Positions 12,881 through 26,336 of a DNA stretch of 64,000 nt are shown here, piece after piece. Below the pieces are notes generated by a model that was not told where the DNA came from, made no database searches, and saw only the letters and a program-made list of their open reading frames with translations. Position 1 is the first letter of the stretch; each line of letters starts with the position of its first letter. This stretch comes from Apostichopus japonicus (taxonomy: Eukaryota; Echinodermata; Holothuroidea; Aspidochirotida; Stichopodidae). The translations under genes and the position numbers were made by a program. The stretch spans positions 11,247,213-11,311,212 of the forward strand of contig NC_092574.1 in the NCBI RefSeq assembly GCF_037975245.1, in the 5' to 3' direction.

Positions 12881-15370
12881 AGCATCCTGACTGTCAATTG
12901 AGAACTAATTGGGTGTCCTTCTTAATTCAGCAATAATGATATTCTCTCTATAGTTTGACTAAAAGTTACAAGGACCCATTTTGAGAATCTTTTTATGGTA
13001 TAAATTCCATAGACTGCCACTAAACTTCATAGAAGAGTAAACTTGAGCTCTTGGAATCAATTATATCCATCCTGACTGGCATTTGAGAACTTTCGTTCTC
13101 CAAATTCACTAAATTTGGAAAGTTGCAGCTGTATGGCCCACATCATGACCTATGTAATTCTTTCCACACATGTGCATTAGATAGAGGGTGTCGTTCTTAT
13201 TAAGCAGCAATGATATTATTCTTAATTTGAGAGAATTTATAAATGAAACATTTTGAAAATCATTTTAATAGGCTAAATATTCCAAAGATTACTACTTTTA
13301 ACTTTAGAGAGAAGCATATCTGGGCTCTTGGAACATTAATGAGCATCCCGACTGGCATTTGAGAACTTTTTTATGTCTGAATTTGATGAGTTTGAATGGC
13401 TAAAGCCTTGATTTTTTGGGGGAGGGGGAGAGGGGGGTCAAAAATCATGACCTTTTGAATTCTTTCCACACATATGCATTGGATAGAGGGTGTCCTTCTT
13501 ATAAAGCAACAATGATATAATTCATTCTCAGTTTGAGAGAATTTATAATGAAACATTTTGAGAATCATTTTAATATGCTAAAAATTCCATATGCTACCAC
13601 TTATAACTTCAGAGAGAAGCATATCTGGGCTCTGGGAATCCATAATGAGCATCCTGACTGGCATTGAGAACTTTTTTTGTCTGAATTTATTGAGTTTGTA
13701 TGGCCAAAGCCTTACATTGGGGAGGGGGGAGGTAAAAAATCACGACCCTTTTAGTTCTTTCCACACATATGCATTGGATGGAGGGTGTCCTTCTGATTAA
13801 GCAACAATGATATTATTCATTCTCAATTTGAGAGAATTTATAATGAAACATTTTGAGAATCATTTTAATATGCTAAAAATTCCATAAACTACCACTTTTA
13901 ACTTCAGAGAGAAGCATAACTGGGCTCTGGGAATCCATAATGAGCATCCTGACTGGCATTTGAGAACTTTTTTGTGTCTGAATTTAATGAGTTTGTATGG
14001 CCAAAGCCTTACTTTGGGGAGGGGGGAGGTAAAAATCATGACCCTTTTAGTTCTTTCCGATATGCATTGGATGGAGGGTGTCCTTCTTATTAAGCAACAA
14101 TGATATTATTCATTCTCAATTTGAGAGAATTTATAATGAAACATTTTGAGAATCATTTTAATAGGCTAAAAATTCCATAAACTACCACTTTTAACTTCAG
14201 AGAGAAGCATATCTGGGCTCTGGGAATCCATAATGAGCATCCTGACTGGCATTTGAGAACTTTTTTTTGTTTCCAAAATTTAATGATTTTGTATGGCTGA
14301 TAGCCTTGTGAGTTTTTTTTTTTTTGGGCCAAAATCATGACCTTTAAAGTTATTTCCATGCATATGCATTAGATAGAGGGTGTCCTTCTTATAAAGCAAC
14401 AGTGATATTATTCATTCTCAGTTTGAGAGAATTTATAATGAAACATTTTGAGAATCATTTTAATAGGCTAAAAATTTCAGACTTCCACTTTTAACTTCAG
14501 AGACAAGCATATCTGGGCTCTGGGAATCCATAATGAGCATCCTGACTGGCATTTGAGAACTTTTTTTTTTTTTTTCCAAAATTTAATGATTTTGTATGGC
14601 TATAGCCTTATGAGTTTGTTCTTTTTGGCCAAAATCATGACCTTTATAGTTCTTTCCGATATGCATTAGATAGAGGGTGTCCTTCTTATAAAGCAACAGT
14701 GATATTATTCATTCTCAATTTGAGAGAATTTATAATGAAACATTTTGAGAATCATTTTAATAGGCTAAAAATTTCATAAACTACCACTTTTAACTTCGGA
14801 GAGAAGCATATCTGGTCTCTTGGTATCCATAATGAGCATCCCGACTGGCATTTGAGAACTTTTTTTTTTGGTCAAAATTTTTGGGATTTTGTATGGCTCA
14901 ATTCTCATTTTTAAAAGTTTTTTCTACACTGTATAGAGGGTGTCCTTCTTATTAAGCAATAATGAGATTATTCGTTCTCAATTTAAAGAAAGTACAAAGA
15001 CACATTTAAAAATCATTTTATTAGTGTTCCATAGACTGACACTTACCTTCATTGAAGAGTATACCCGAGCTCTTGGAATCCATAATGAGCATCCTGACTG
15101 GCATTTGAGAACATTTTTTTTTCTTTCAAAATTTAATGATTTTGTCTGGCCAAAGCATCAAGATTTTATTTCTTATTTTTGGCCAAAATCAGAACACTCA
15201 CAATTTGAAATAAAGCACAAGGAAACATTTTGAAAATCGTTTTATTATGTGAAATACTTACAATCCCAAACCCTGCTTCTTCATTGAAGAGTTTACATGA
15301 GCCCTTGGAATCCATAATGAGCATCCTGATTGGCATCTTAGAATTTGTTTTGTCCAAATTCATTGATAAT
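12881..15370 (-). repeat. About 300-bp satellite array, reverse-oriented half
   Basis: The same family as 7440-12370 but on the other strand. The reversed anchor GAGCATCCTGACTGGCATTTGAGAAC recurs at about 13075, 13351, 13657, 13952, 14245, 14545, 14844, 15097 and 15328, mostly 293-306 bp apart. Copies from 13340 to 14850 are more alike than the forward copies, suggesting later amplification. Confidence 0.88.
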
Positions 15371-15819
15371 GTATTTCTTCACCCCACATCCCCCCCGGGC
15401 CCCCAATTTGAAAAATAAGAATAATTTGTTAAAAACAGTTGACACATCGTACTGTAGCTCTAGGAATCAATAATCAAATATATAAATGAAAACATCATAA
15501 GGCTCAGCTATAGTCCTGTTTAATTCCAACCAATCAGTTTTGATTAATCTAATCTAATCAATGGTCTAATCAATCTCTCCTACAGTGAATATATTAGTGA
15601 TTCTTATTTTGATATTTTTATAATTTTCTTGACATACAAACTAGTAGGTCAGGTTGTCAGATGGACAACCAGTCAAAATCCGTAAAAAATTTGCTCCTAG
15701 CTTACATTGTAGCATGAAACATCAACAGACAGGTACTAGCATTCAAATCTTGTTCAGATTACATATTAAATTGATTGCATATATAATAAAATATATATGT
15801 ATATAAATATGTGTTTTAG

Positions 15820-16080
<261 letters not shown>

Positions 16081-16572
16081 TGAAAAGAGGAATATGAAGT
16101 CACCTTAACCTTACCCTCCCCCTTTAAGGAAAATAAGAATATTGGCCAGATGAACTGGAAAATAATAGTACTCACTGTATACAATTCAAATTACAATTAA
16201 AAGATGATATATAAGAGATAACAAAAGTTACACCAGGTGGTCCTCAGTTGGTTACTATAGTTACACAAGAAAGCCACAGTAGGTATAATAGAGGGTTTCC
16301 AAAGCTGTACCAGACAGTTAATGAATTATTCTTTGGGGGAGTGGAGGGGGGGTTAATTTTTGTCCTCAAGAAAAATGCCACCTTAATTTACGTTAGATAC
16401 ACTAACTACTGCTAGTTACATATGAATGATACAAATGATGTAGAAAAAAGTCTGACATTCTTGGAAATATGCCTAAAATGTCTCGTTATTGACCACTACC
16501 ATAGCGACCGTTAGATGCCTGTGCCAGTTTGTTGTTGTCATGGTTATAAGCCTGTCTTCTCCTCAATTTCAG

Positions 16573-16715
16573 GCTATCGGATGAACCAGCCTCCGGAATG
16601 TCCAGATGCCGTCTGGGAATGGATCCAGGCCTGCTGGAGGAAAGAACCAGAGGACAGACCAAACTTTTCAGAAATCAAGACAGCAATGAAGAAGATACAT
16701 AAAATATTTAAATAG
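16573..16715 (+). CDS. FER: FES/FER last exon: kinase helices H-I and stop
   Basis: Acceptor CTCAATTTCAG. It encodes GYRMNQPPECPDAVWEWIQ, then CWRKEPEDRPNF, the standard C-lobe CW...RPxF motif, and ends at TAG (16713-16715) with the short basic tail typical of FES/FER. The kinase is the C-terminal domain, as in the family. Confidence 0.95.
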
Positions 16716-16735
16716 AATGTAATCTCTTTGTAAAA

Positions 16736-16741
16736 AATAAA
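16736..16741 (+). terminator. AATAAA polyadenylation signal of the kinase gene
   Basis: AATAAA lies 21 bp after the TAG of the kinase reading frame. Position and sequence fit a short 3' UTR. Confidence 0.6.
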
Positions 16742-17856
16742 ATTATTTCAACATCCAATAGTGTGAGATTCAGTCTGATACAACTCAAGGGTACAGAGGT
16801 GAAAAGCCACCATCTTTACAAATCTATTGCCAATGTTTGCTCAGGAAACATCCCAGAAATATGGCCGCCGATAACGTGAATCCTAAAGAATGTGATTGAG
16901 AATGTTTCATGTTAGTCGGTGTTTCCTGGTGAAGAAGAGAATGGATTATATGAGTTGCATGGTTCCCCTATCAAACACTGGATTCTTGGAACGATTGGAA
17001 TCGATAACTAATTCAAAATGGATTATTCATAGCATGGCATTTACCTAGGTTTAGTTTGTTCAGGACAGTACTCATCCAATCATCGTAGAATTGCAGTCTT
17101 GTTAAGAAAAGATCTATTTACAAATATTTGTCACCCTGTAGAGTTAATTGTCATTTATACAGTTTGAAACAGTTTTGATTAAGTAAGTGTACCTAGTAAG
17201 TGTACCTAAATACCAACTGATATACATTAATGGTAATTCTCGTTAACTATTTTGTCGTGGGATGACACCAGGTCTTTTATTTAAAGGTGAGATGTTGTTC
17301 GTTGTCACATTGTGACGGCCATTAGCATATTTACCACAGTTACTCTGATATAGTTGATGGCAAAGTAAATTTGATCAGTGAAACAACATATATCTTTGTG
17401 TTCCAACTCTTTTTTTTCTGTATCAGGAAATTTCAAATACTTCTTATAAATTAATTGGCAACAAAAATGTTTGATCAATAACATCAAGGGAAATATATCC
17501 AATGAGTTTTTAGCCATGTTGGAGACACAAGCTGCTTCTTTGGTATTTGCTTTTGCAGTATTTGCTTTGCAAGAAAAGTTTGTATCACACTATTGGACCG
17601 TTTGCAGGCAAAAAGCTGGATTATTGATTTGAAACTATTGAAAAATTTGAAGAAAGAAAGATGAAAATGAGGTTCATATGCAAAAGTTAATATTGATTGT
17701 CCCAATGTGCACAAAACATATTGATTGTTCAACATATTGAAATTCATACAGGCAGAGCTTGGTTAGTGGATCAATAACATGAATTCAATTCTCATAATGA
17801 ATAATACAGTTGTAATATTGTCTTGCAACGTAACAACAATAGATAATAGAAAACAC

Positions 17857-18030
17857 ATACTGCTAAATGGTTACTCATTACAATGGGGTCTTTTAAATAG
17901 CTCATTGCTGGATAATTACACGTACTGCTAAATGGTCACTAAATTTCAATGGGTCTATGACATAACTCATTGCTGGATCATTACATGTACTGCTAAATGG
18001 TCACTAATTACAATGAGTTCGTAAAACTAG
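17857..18030. repeat. 65-bp tandem repeat, about 2.6 copies
   Basis: TACTGCTAAATGGTCACTAATTACAATGGG plus CTCATTGCTGGATAATTACA repeats with starts near 17859, 17924 and 17989 (spacing 65 bp). Confidence 0.85.
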
Positions 18031-20455
18031 GTCATTGGTTTGTATTAAATTCAAAAAAGTTTTGGATCGAGTGCTCATTAAGATGGCTATTTTTTTTCAG
18101 CATTTGGAAAAGAAATGCATTTTCTTTATATTTATTTAAGGTTAATGGGCGATTCATGTTCTCCCCAAAATTAAAAATCAATGTGTCACACATGATAACT
18201 TTTTCATTTCTGATATCTCATCATAATTTTGCAATATTTATACGTATCCCAGAATTGCTTGGATGACTTTTGTCTCCTTTTCTGCCATTGTAGATATTTT
18301 TTTTATTTACACAGGAATAGTTTGTATTACATTTGACGGACCAACATTCATAAATTTTTTTTTTTCTTTTGTGTTACAAAGTTAGTATTTTTTACCTCTT
18401 AGACTACATTACACACTTTGTGTTTTACTTTCTGTTCTTCAATGGTAACAGATTTGTTGTATTAGAAAAAGAGTTCCTTGTATTTTCACTTCCTTCTAAG
18501 TGTGTTTCAAAAAAACTTGATAAAAACTGTGCACGAAACAAAAATGTATATATGCCATAAGAAGACATGAAGTTTCATTCTAAACAAGAATTAACACAAG
18601 CAGAACTGGAGGAAATGTATACAAATAAGTTCTAAAGCCATGAATAATGCTGAACAATAATGCAACAGGTCAGCTACATATTTGTATCAATGATTTCTGT
18701 ATTGGGGTAGGGGGGAGGGTGTTTACCTCGTAAACAAACCTATTCATTTTACCCTATATGAATAGGACTTACAACAGGAAAGGAATAAATTGCTTTCAAC
18801 CAAAAACAAAAACTTTCTTGGAGCAATTACAGAAGCTTTATGCGTTAAATTGTAAATTTAATCAAGCCGACAGTGGTTAAAGTGGTTAACAAATCCATTA
18901 ATCTTCAATATTTAACACTCAGATACTTTTCATATTTTAAGCACAGAAATCACATGGATCATGTTTGAAATTGTTCCACTTGGAATACATTATTTGAGGT
19001 TAAAGTTGTCTAAGTGAAATTAATGGCCTTCAGTTGCATGGGATTTTAGTATCTTGACAGGGCCTAAAAAAAAAAATTGAACTTTTCCTCAAAATGCTCC
19101 TTTAAACATCTGGATATGAGCAAGATGCAATATGATGTATGTTATGTTCAAGATCTCAAACAATAGCAAGATTTTTGGGGTTTTTTTTGTACATTTTTGT
19201 CATTTTTTATGTTTTAAACAGTGTTCTGTTTTCTTCTGGTAGAGGGAAATCTTAACTTCCAGATATATATTATTTTGCAATCTCATGTTATTATAATCAA
19301 AAGTAAACTTTTTAATAATTATTTTTCTACAAAAATGTGTGAAATAGTTCTTTTTTTTGAGGAAGAAATCACAGAGATGGGCTTTTAACTATTTACTTCC
19401 AAGTTTATCCAATCATGCAACATATTTAGAATATTTCCCTCTTAATCTGTTTATGTAGATAACAAAGGTTACTAGATGAGTGAATAGTGAGTGGGGATGG
19501 GGAGGGGGTAGACGAGGATTGATGGGTGAAAATAGGAACATTCGGTGCAAGGGACCAAAATTTGTAATATTTCATACAATGCATTATATCGTTTTGTAAT
19601 ATTTGATTTCAACATTATAAAAGGAAAATAAACTTGAGAAATATAAGATCATACATTCCTTTGTTATCATTTACTTACAGTTACATCTTTTATTTATTGT
19701 TTTGAGAAGAGAAAGATTATTCACAATAAATGGTTCTAAAAGTTTTGTGCAACAGAAAAATTATTTGAGGAATGAAGCAAAGAGCATTAGTGACCATTAT
19801 TTAATTTCTAGCAGATTTGGTGGTTAAGCAGATGTTCTAGAAGGTTGTTATAAAGTCATTTATTTCTGTACACAAATCTTGCTTATATTTCATTGCATAT
19901 TTTCTAATTCCTACCACATCATGTTTGGCCACTATTAGCTTGTAAATAGTTTACCAAGTATTGACAACTTCCATTACAATTTGTAAATTAACCTCACAGT
20001 TTAGCAAGACTCTAAAAGTTTAGTAGCAAGTAGTTTTAGCTATTTTGCGGTAAAGTATATATTTTATCTTACAGATTCTCAAGGTTATGTACCTTACAAT
20101 TAATCCCATGAAAGGTGATATTATAAACATTGCTTCAAATTATAATTTTTATAATTCTCTGGGTCTTTGTTTAGGGTCCAAATTCCTGGTAGGTCTAGAA
20201 CAGTTCAAAATTGTTCATATTTTTAATAATTTCCACAAATTCTCATGTTCCAAATAGCAAAATATTTGAAGCTTTGGGCAGTTTCCTTCATGCCTATTTT
20301 TTGGTTTTACTTAAGACTTCCAGTGGGATGGCTAATTAGTTTCTACCAAATAGAGCAACTTGTATATTCATACTGAATCCTAATTCTCAGTCTTCTCTTG
20401 AAAACAAAGACTGTGGATTCAGTCTAGGCCTACAAACCTTGACATGCCTTATATA

Positions 20456-20524
20456 CACCCCCCCCCCATGAGAGTACCATACACCCCCCAATAAGAGTAC
20501 CATACACCCCCCATGAGAGTACCA
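20456..20524. repeat. Short C-rich tandem repeat (three copies)
   Basis: Three copies of ATACACCCCCCATGAGAGTACC, varying in the length of the C run. Confidence 0.85.
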
Positions 20525-20553
20525 TGCTGAAGTCATCCCTCTAGTGATTACAC

Positions 20554-20586
20554 CAGGGAGTTGTTACGTTCCATAACAACTCCCTG
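20554..20586. repeat. Perfect 13-bp hairpin
   Basis: CAGGGAGTTGTTA and TAACAACTCCCTG are exact inverses around a 7-base loop. Function unknown; it may be what remains of an inverted-repeat element. Confidence 0.8.
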
Positions 20587-21345
20587 ATAACACCACTTGC
20601 TAGCCGGTTTGGACAAACAGAAATTACTTCACAGTTGGAACAAAACAATGACCTTGTTTAGACTCAAGTAACCAATGAGGTCATTTGATAAAAATTTCAC
20701 TAGTGTTGTAATAATATATACATAATGAAAGAAAGAAAACAGAGTTCTCGTATTTTACTGACCTGTAATGTATGTGCGGAGGAGTTCTTGAAAGTCTCAA
20801 GCATCAAAGGAGTCTTGTGCTCTGCTGCCACAGCACATATTTGTCTTCTTCATAGTCACATGCATAGCTAAGTATCAGTACTGTAAGACAAGTACTGAAC
20901 TCCAGGGAAGGTATTAAGGTGATATTAGTATAAACTAACACAAAGGTTAAATTAAAAAAATGTTATGAAATGTGTCAAACCACATAAATAGTTGCAATTG
21001 AATAATGAGGTTACGACAACATCCAAGGTTTCCTCAATCAAATCTCATTCTAGCAGAAAGGGTTTTTATACTTATCTTTAATGTTAGAAATGTGTTTAGT
21101 GCCAGCAATGTGTTTGTCGCCAAGTCTACACAGTTTCAGTTACAACATACCACTCTGTTCCCTACATAAAGTGGAAACAGTTGCAATATCCATTCAGTTT
21201 TCCTTAATGCTGATATGAACTTTCACAAGTTAAAATCTGAAAAAACATCATGACTAAGACTTTATCTTAAACATGTTTCTCCATACCCTATTAAACTTTA
21301 ACAAACCAGTGATTTTTTACTCATGCCGTGCAATTTCTTTCTTAC

Positions 21346-21538
21346 CTTCTTTCTCCATGGTAAATCTGTTTGCCCATAGTAGTACCAGAGTTCTTGAACA
21401 TGTTTCATATCTTTTAGGGCAAACAAACAGAGACAGACTCTTCCTTCAAGTGTCTGTTTCTTCACAACAGAATTGGCCTCCCTGCCAATCTCATCATTTA
21501 CCATCTTTGCAACACAGGCTGTGTCTTTAGCATCAATA
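21346..21538 (-). pseudogene. SET C-terminal exon, copy 1 (B1)
   Basis: Acceptor TTGCCCTCAG, donor GTAAGA, 193 nt. SIDAKDTACVAKMVNDEIG then LCLFALKDMKHVQELWYYYG and QTDLPWRKK. It is open throughout, but the usual GEELxYDYG catalytic motif reads VQELWYYYG: the glycine and the YDY aspartate are lost. That would probably abolish activity. Confidence 0.8.
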
Positions 21539-22802
21539 CTGAGGGCAACAAATTGAAAGTTTAAGTGGATTATAAAAACAATTCAGAATGACTATGAAAC
21601 CAAAGGAGCAGGACTGAACAACTGTAAAAGTTGAAACACTGTTTAGAGAGCTGCATAGACAGATCACTCCAATACATAAGATAGTCAAAGCCAAAAGGAT
21701 TTTTTACATGTATGATAGGAAAATGAATGTAACATTCTGGAGGAATATGCATCCAATTCTTATTGAATATAACCCCTTTTTATCATTGATATTTGTTGCT
21801 TTTATTCAATGGACACATGATTGCTTATTAGACTGTTATTCTCTGTGATGTCTTTAATTATGCTGATAGCTTATATATGATTCTTAGTGTAGTATAAAAG
21901 TTATTTCAAATTTAAGACCAACAACAACATGAAAAAGATTTCAAACACCAATATCAAACGTCTCTCAAATTAGCTTGAAAATGGAAAACTATCAAATGAC
22001 TCCATATCAATACTTCTTTAATTCCCTGTTGCCCACCCAGTCCTTGCTCACCCCCTCTTCCTCAGTAAATTAGGCTAGCATCCACTGCCAGATCACTACA
22101 TCCAAAGTTGTACACAAGTCTATGCAAATTTTACTTTTGTCAACATATGAATAGGCTGGCTTCTCCCATTTGACTGAGTGTAGTGTTAAGCAAAATGTGG
22201 TTGGCATATGGTGCCAGCACTCCCTTGTCCCTACCTTATAAACACCCATCCCTCTCTCCCCAGTCCTCCCCTCTTCCCAATTTATTATTCTTAGCTCCAC
22301 GATCCACTTCCAGGTGACTACATGTAAAACTTGTAAGCATGGCTATGCATTTGTTTTGTTTTTCAAAAAAAAAAATTGTTTTTTCTTCTAAACAAATGTT
22401 TAGGCTAGATTTTCTGCACTCCCTCTCTTCTACATTCCACAAAACATTAAATATCAACCTCTGGTCATGCTACCCTGAGTCCTCCCCCCCCCCCCTCTCT
22501 CCCTCCATCTGACAAATCTTCTGAAAGGAGACTTTTATTTGTAGAAATGTGTACCTAAAATTCTAGGGTAAGTTAGGTTACTCCCCAAAAATTACTAGTG
22601 CCTTTCATTTTCTCCTGGCAATAATAACATCTTTCTCACAAATTAGTGATTGATATAGTCAAAATTTGAACCCTGGATGTTGAGAATATTTATAGAAAAA
22701 AAATATGCATATTTTAAATTGTTATCTTTGATGTTGTGAATAGTCATAAAACAAATTAAACATATACAGACCATAAAATGGGAAGCAAACATTTTAACTT
22801 AC

Positions 22803-22962
22803 CTTTCTATAATTCCACCATTCTCATACAAGTACATGGCGGTGTTGCCAGCTTTCTTGGTTCTAGCTCTATTGGATGCCTCCTCAGGTGAAATGATTTC
22901 TCCTCTTTATTCTAGCTAGAAATCACCTTGCCTGATTTCCTTTGTTGCAAACACTTCCCTTC
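22803..22962 (-). pseudogene. SET N-terminal exon, copy 1 (A1)
   Basis: Acceptor CTTGACAG, donor GTAAGT, 160 nt. GREVFATKEIRQGDF, then TAG (22916-22918), LE, TAA (22907-22909), RGEIISPEEASNRARTKKAG, ending YENGGIIE. Phases 2 and 2 fit exon B1. Two in-frame stops. Confidence 0.8.
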
Positions 22963-24449
22963 CTGTCAAGACCTTAAAAAAGAAATGGGTTGAACAGGGA
23001 AAGAAAATAGAAGAATTCTTTGATGTTGCATTCAATGTCTTCAACCTTGGACAGCCTCACTTCCTGCGTTCCATATCGGATTGGGAACAATCACAGAATA
23101 CCATAAACAGTTTGTGTTCTGCAAGTGATTCTGTTCTTAAATAATCTCCCTTCTTTCTGCTCACCACCATCCCTCCATCTGTACAACCATTATAATGATA
23201 CAGTAATGTTATCAAGACCAACTCACCCACCCCCCCCCCCCACCCCAGAAAAGGAAAGTGTCATAAAGTTCCATAAAGCTGTTTCAACAGTACTCTGCAT
23301 TACCCTGGTACTATACATATTACAAAATATGAGACAGACACTGTGCATGATCCAACCCCCCTCACCCCCACCCCTCCCCACAGGTGGCAGGACGGAAAAT
23401 TGGATTGTCTTGATAATAGTACTCCATTGAGCAACAATAAATGGAGGTACTTTCCTTTTTTAAACTTGATAAATTTACCCCAATTGGACATTCAATCATT
23501 TTATGTGTTCATGTAGAATATATGAGAATAGTTTGGATAGTAAAGATTTCCAGTTGGCCTTTCCTATGTAGTATGTAAGCTAATGCTTGATCAATTACAC
23601 TTTGAAAGCCAAAACTACATTCTGTAGAATACTTTCAAGTGGTTACTGTAAGCTCTTGTTTAGGGATTATCATTCAGGTATGTTATTGCCCCGACTTTTC
23701 CAACATTTGAATCCCACAATCAATAAGAACATTTCTTGTCAAGTTCTATTTATTTTACTAAAATACTTTTCTCTGTTACCCTGCTGATTGATTTCTAATG
23801 GTGGTCTTTCTTCAGGAAACACTTACCACAGTTAGAGGTTGAAAAAGTTAGAGATATCTTTGAAGCCCTGCGAAAGGTTAAAACCCTCTATCATACTTAG
23901 TCTTGTTAAGACCATAGTTTCAGCTGCTTCAGTGTACACAGAGTACACCTTCCTTCTTTACACAAAGCTGAACACATCTTTGCTCAGAGTGCCCCCCTCC
24001 ATACTTGATGTTTATATTCATTCCTAGGGTCTTGTACATTTCTCAATAGTTATCTTATCGTTCTGAGCTAAACGGTCTTTCCGATGTTTTAAGGCAGATT
24101 TGCCAAAGTAAAGTGAAGCAGCTAAGCAGATAGCCAGAAGGGCTCCTCCTTCATACATTCATGTATGTCCTGCATCCCACCCTCATGATTTGCTCTGTAA
24201 ACACTGATCACCATGGCAGAGCAATTTTGTACAAATCCCGCATCTCTTATATGAATAAAGATTCATGTTGTTTGGAGGAATGTCCAAGATTTTTGTAACA
24301 GACAGAATCCTCAGCGAGGTGGTATTCAGTGAATGATCTACTTCAGATACTGGGTATACTGGAATTTATCTTAAACATGTTTCTCCATACCCTATTAAAG
24401 TTTAACTATGAAGTAAATATTTACTCATGCCTTGCAATTTCTTTCTTAC

Positions 24450-24642
24450 CTTCTTTCACCACGGTAAATCTGTTTGCCCATAGTCGTACCGAAGTTCTTG
24501 ACCATGTTTTATGTCTTTTAGGGCAAACAAACAGAGACAGACTCTTCCTTCAAGTATTTGTTTCTTCATAACAGAATTGGCCTCCCTGCCAATCTCATCA
24601 TTTACCATCTTTGCAACACAGGCTGTGTCTGTAGCATCAATA
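24450..24642 (-). pseudogene. SET C-terminal exon, copy 2 (B2)
   Basis: Same length (193 nt), acceptor and donor as B1. IDATDTACVAKMVNDEIG, LCLFALKDIKHGQELRYDYG: the catalytic motif is intact here. TGA at 24456-24458 follows QTDLPW where B1 has AGA. The TGA could in principle act as the C-terminus, since the SET core is complete by then. Confidence 0.82.
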
Positions 24643-25392
24643 CTGAGGGCAACAAATTGAAACTTTAAGTGGATTATAAAAACAATTCAGAATGACTATG
24701 AAACCAAAGGAGCAGGACTGAACAACTGTAAAAGTTGACACACTGTATAGAGAGCTGCATAGACAGATCACCCATTGTGTATGATAGTACATGCCAAAAT
24801 GAAATTTTGACAGGTTAAATAGGAAAATGAATGTAACATTCTGGAGAAATTTGATTCAAGTCATATGTTTTGATGTACATTTGAAGTTGTCTCTTTTCAC
24901 ACAAAAGTCAACCCAAGCATCAAGTATGATTCCTGATTTGCAAGTTATTCATTCCAAGGTGCAAACATACAGTAGTTTGTGAAAGGTAAAAAAAAAAGGT
25001 TTGTTGTCAGTGCGTAACTCTGACATCACCCTCGTTTGCTTCAAGTCCACTTCTGGTGAAATATCAGTGTAATTCAAAGGTGATATCTCGCTCCATCAGA
25101 CAAATCTTTGGAAAGTAGACTAGGTTTTATTTGTAGAAATATGCAGCGAATATTCTCAGGGAATTTAGGCTACGCCATGAAAAATAGTAGTGCTTTTCAT
25201 TTTCTCCTGGTAATAATAAAATCCTACTCATAAATTAGTAAGTAGTATGACATTCGAACCCTCCATTTTGTGAATATTTACAGAACAAAATATGCATTTC
25301 AAAGTTTAAATTGTTATCCTTAATGTTGTGAATAGTCAAAGAAAAATAAACATTTACAGACCATAATATGGGAAGCAAACATTTTAACTTAC

Positions 25393-25551
25393 CATTCTAT
25401 AGTCCACCATTCTCATAAAAGTACACGAAGGTGTTGCCATCTTTCTTGGTTCTAGCTATTTTGGATGCCTCCTCAGGAGAAAGTATTTCTCCCCCATACT
25501 CTAGCTAGAAATCACCTTGCCTGATTTACTTTGTTGCAAACACTCCTCTTC
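25393..25551 (-). pseudogene. SET N-terminal exon, copy 2 (A2)
   Basis: 159 nt, one base shorter than A1. GRGVFATK, TAA (25526-25528), IRQGDF, TAG (25505-25507), LEYGGEILSPEEASKIARTKK, YENGG, then a 1-base deletion that shifts frame before the donor GTAAGT. It joins exon 26436-26337 in phase through a split glycine codon. Confidence 0.82.
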
Positions 25552-26336
25552 CTGTCAAGATGTCAAAAAAGGAATGGATGGAAAAAGATTTTCTGATACA
25601 GGGAAAGAAAATAGAAGAGTTCTTTGATGTTGTGTCCAATGTCTTCAATCTTGGACAGCCTCACTTCCCGCGTTCCATATCGGATTGGGAACAATCACAG
25701 AATACCATACACAGTTGGTGTTCTACAAGTGATTTTGTTCTTAAAAAATCTCCCTTCTTTCTGCTCACCCCCATACCTCCATCTTTACAACCATTATAAT
25801 GAAACAGTAATGTTATCAAGACCAACTCTTCTAAATGAACACCCCCCATCCCCCCACTCACAAAAAGGACAAAACAAAATGAGAGACACTGGGCATGACC
25901 CCCTCATCCCCCCACCCCACCCCAATCCCAGTGGCAGGAAGAAAAATTGCTTTGTATTCATAATAGTATTCCATTGAGCAACAGTAAATGGCGGTACATT
26001 CCATATTGGAACTAAATCAATTTACCTCACTGGGACATTCAGTCATCTTGTGTGTTCATTTAGAATATGAGAACAGTTTGGAAAGTAAAGACCTCAAGGT
26101 CAGTGCTTTTTGAAAACTTCTAGCAATTTAAGCATGCCAAAATTTAGGGCCAATACAGACTACCTTGAACATACTGTACTCCAATGTCAGTAAAAGCAAT
26201 TTGACCAACGTTCAAGTTGAAATTTTTAGTGTTAGTTTTATAGTTTAAGCTGTGGATCATTTCCCACTTGAATTTGATGCACTATCATACAGAATATCCT
26301 AAAAAGGCATTAAAAGATTTTTTTTTTACATCTTAC

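Larger units (their letters stand above)
16742..21345. other. Intergenic, AT-rich, no gene seen
   Basis: About 4.6 kb without a convincing exon. Open frames are short, AT-rich and lack splice signals. It holds the small repeats listed separately near 17857, 20456 and 20554. Confidence 0.5.
21266..23565. repeat. Tandem duplication, left copy
   Basis: This segment matches 24366-26100 over most of its length: shared ends are ACATGTTTCTCCATACCCTATTAAA on the left and AGTTTGGA(T/A)AGTAAAGA on the right. It includes both SET exons. The left copy is longer because it holds extra sequence around 21720-22460. Confidence 0.85.
24366..26100. repeat. Tandem duplication, right copy
   Basis: Second copy of the SET-exon segment, offset by about 3.1 kb from the left copy. 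Introns and C-rich stretches (around 25790-25920) are duplicated too, so this was a genomic duplication and not retrotransposition. Confidence 0.85.

Noticed and set aside
23125..23430. Proline/cysteine-rich plus-strand frame (also 25624-25977)
   Set aside because: Both come from C-rich intron sequence duplicated along with the SET exons; no splice sites or family match.
25560..25799. Plus-strand frame starting MSKKEWMEKDFLIQGKKIEE
   Set aside because: Lies in the duplicated intron just upstream of minus-strand exon A2. In the left copy the same region has different bases and no ATG, so it is not conserved.
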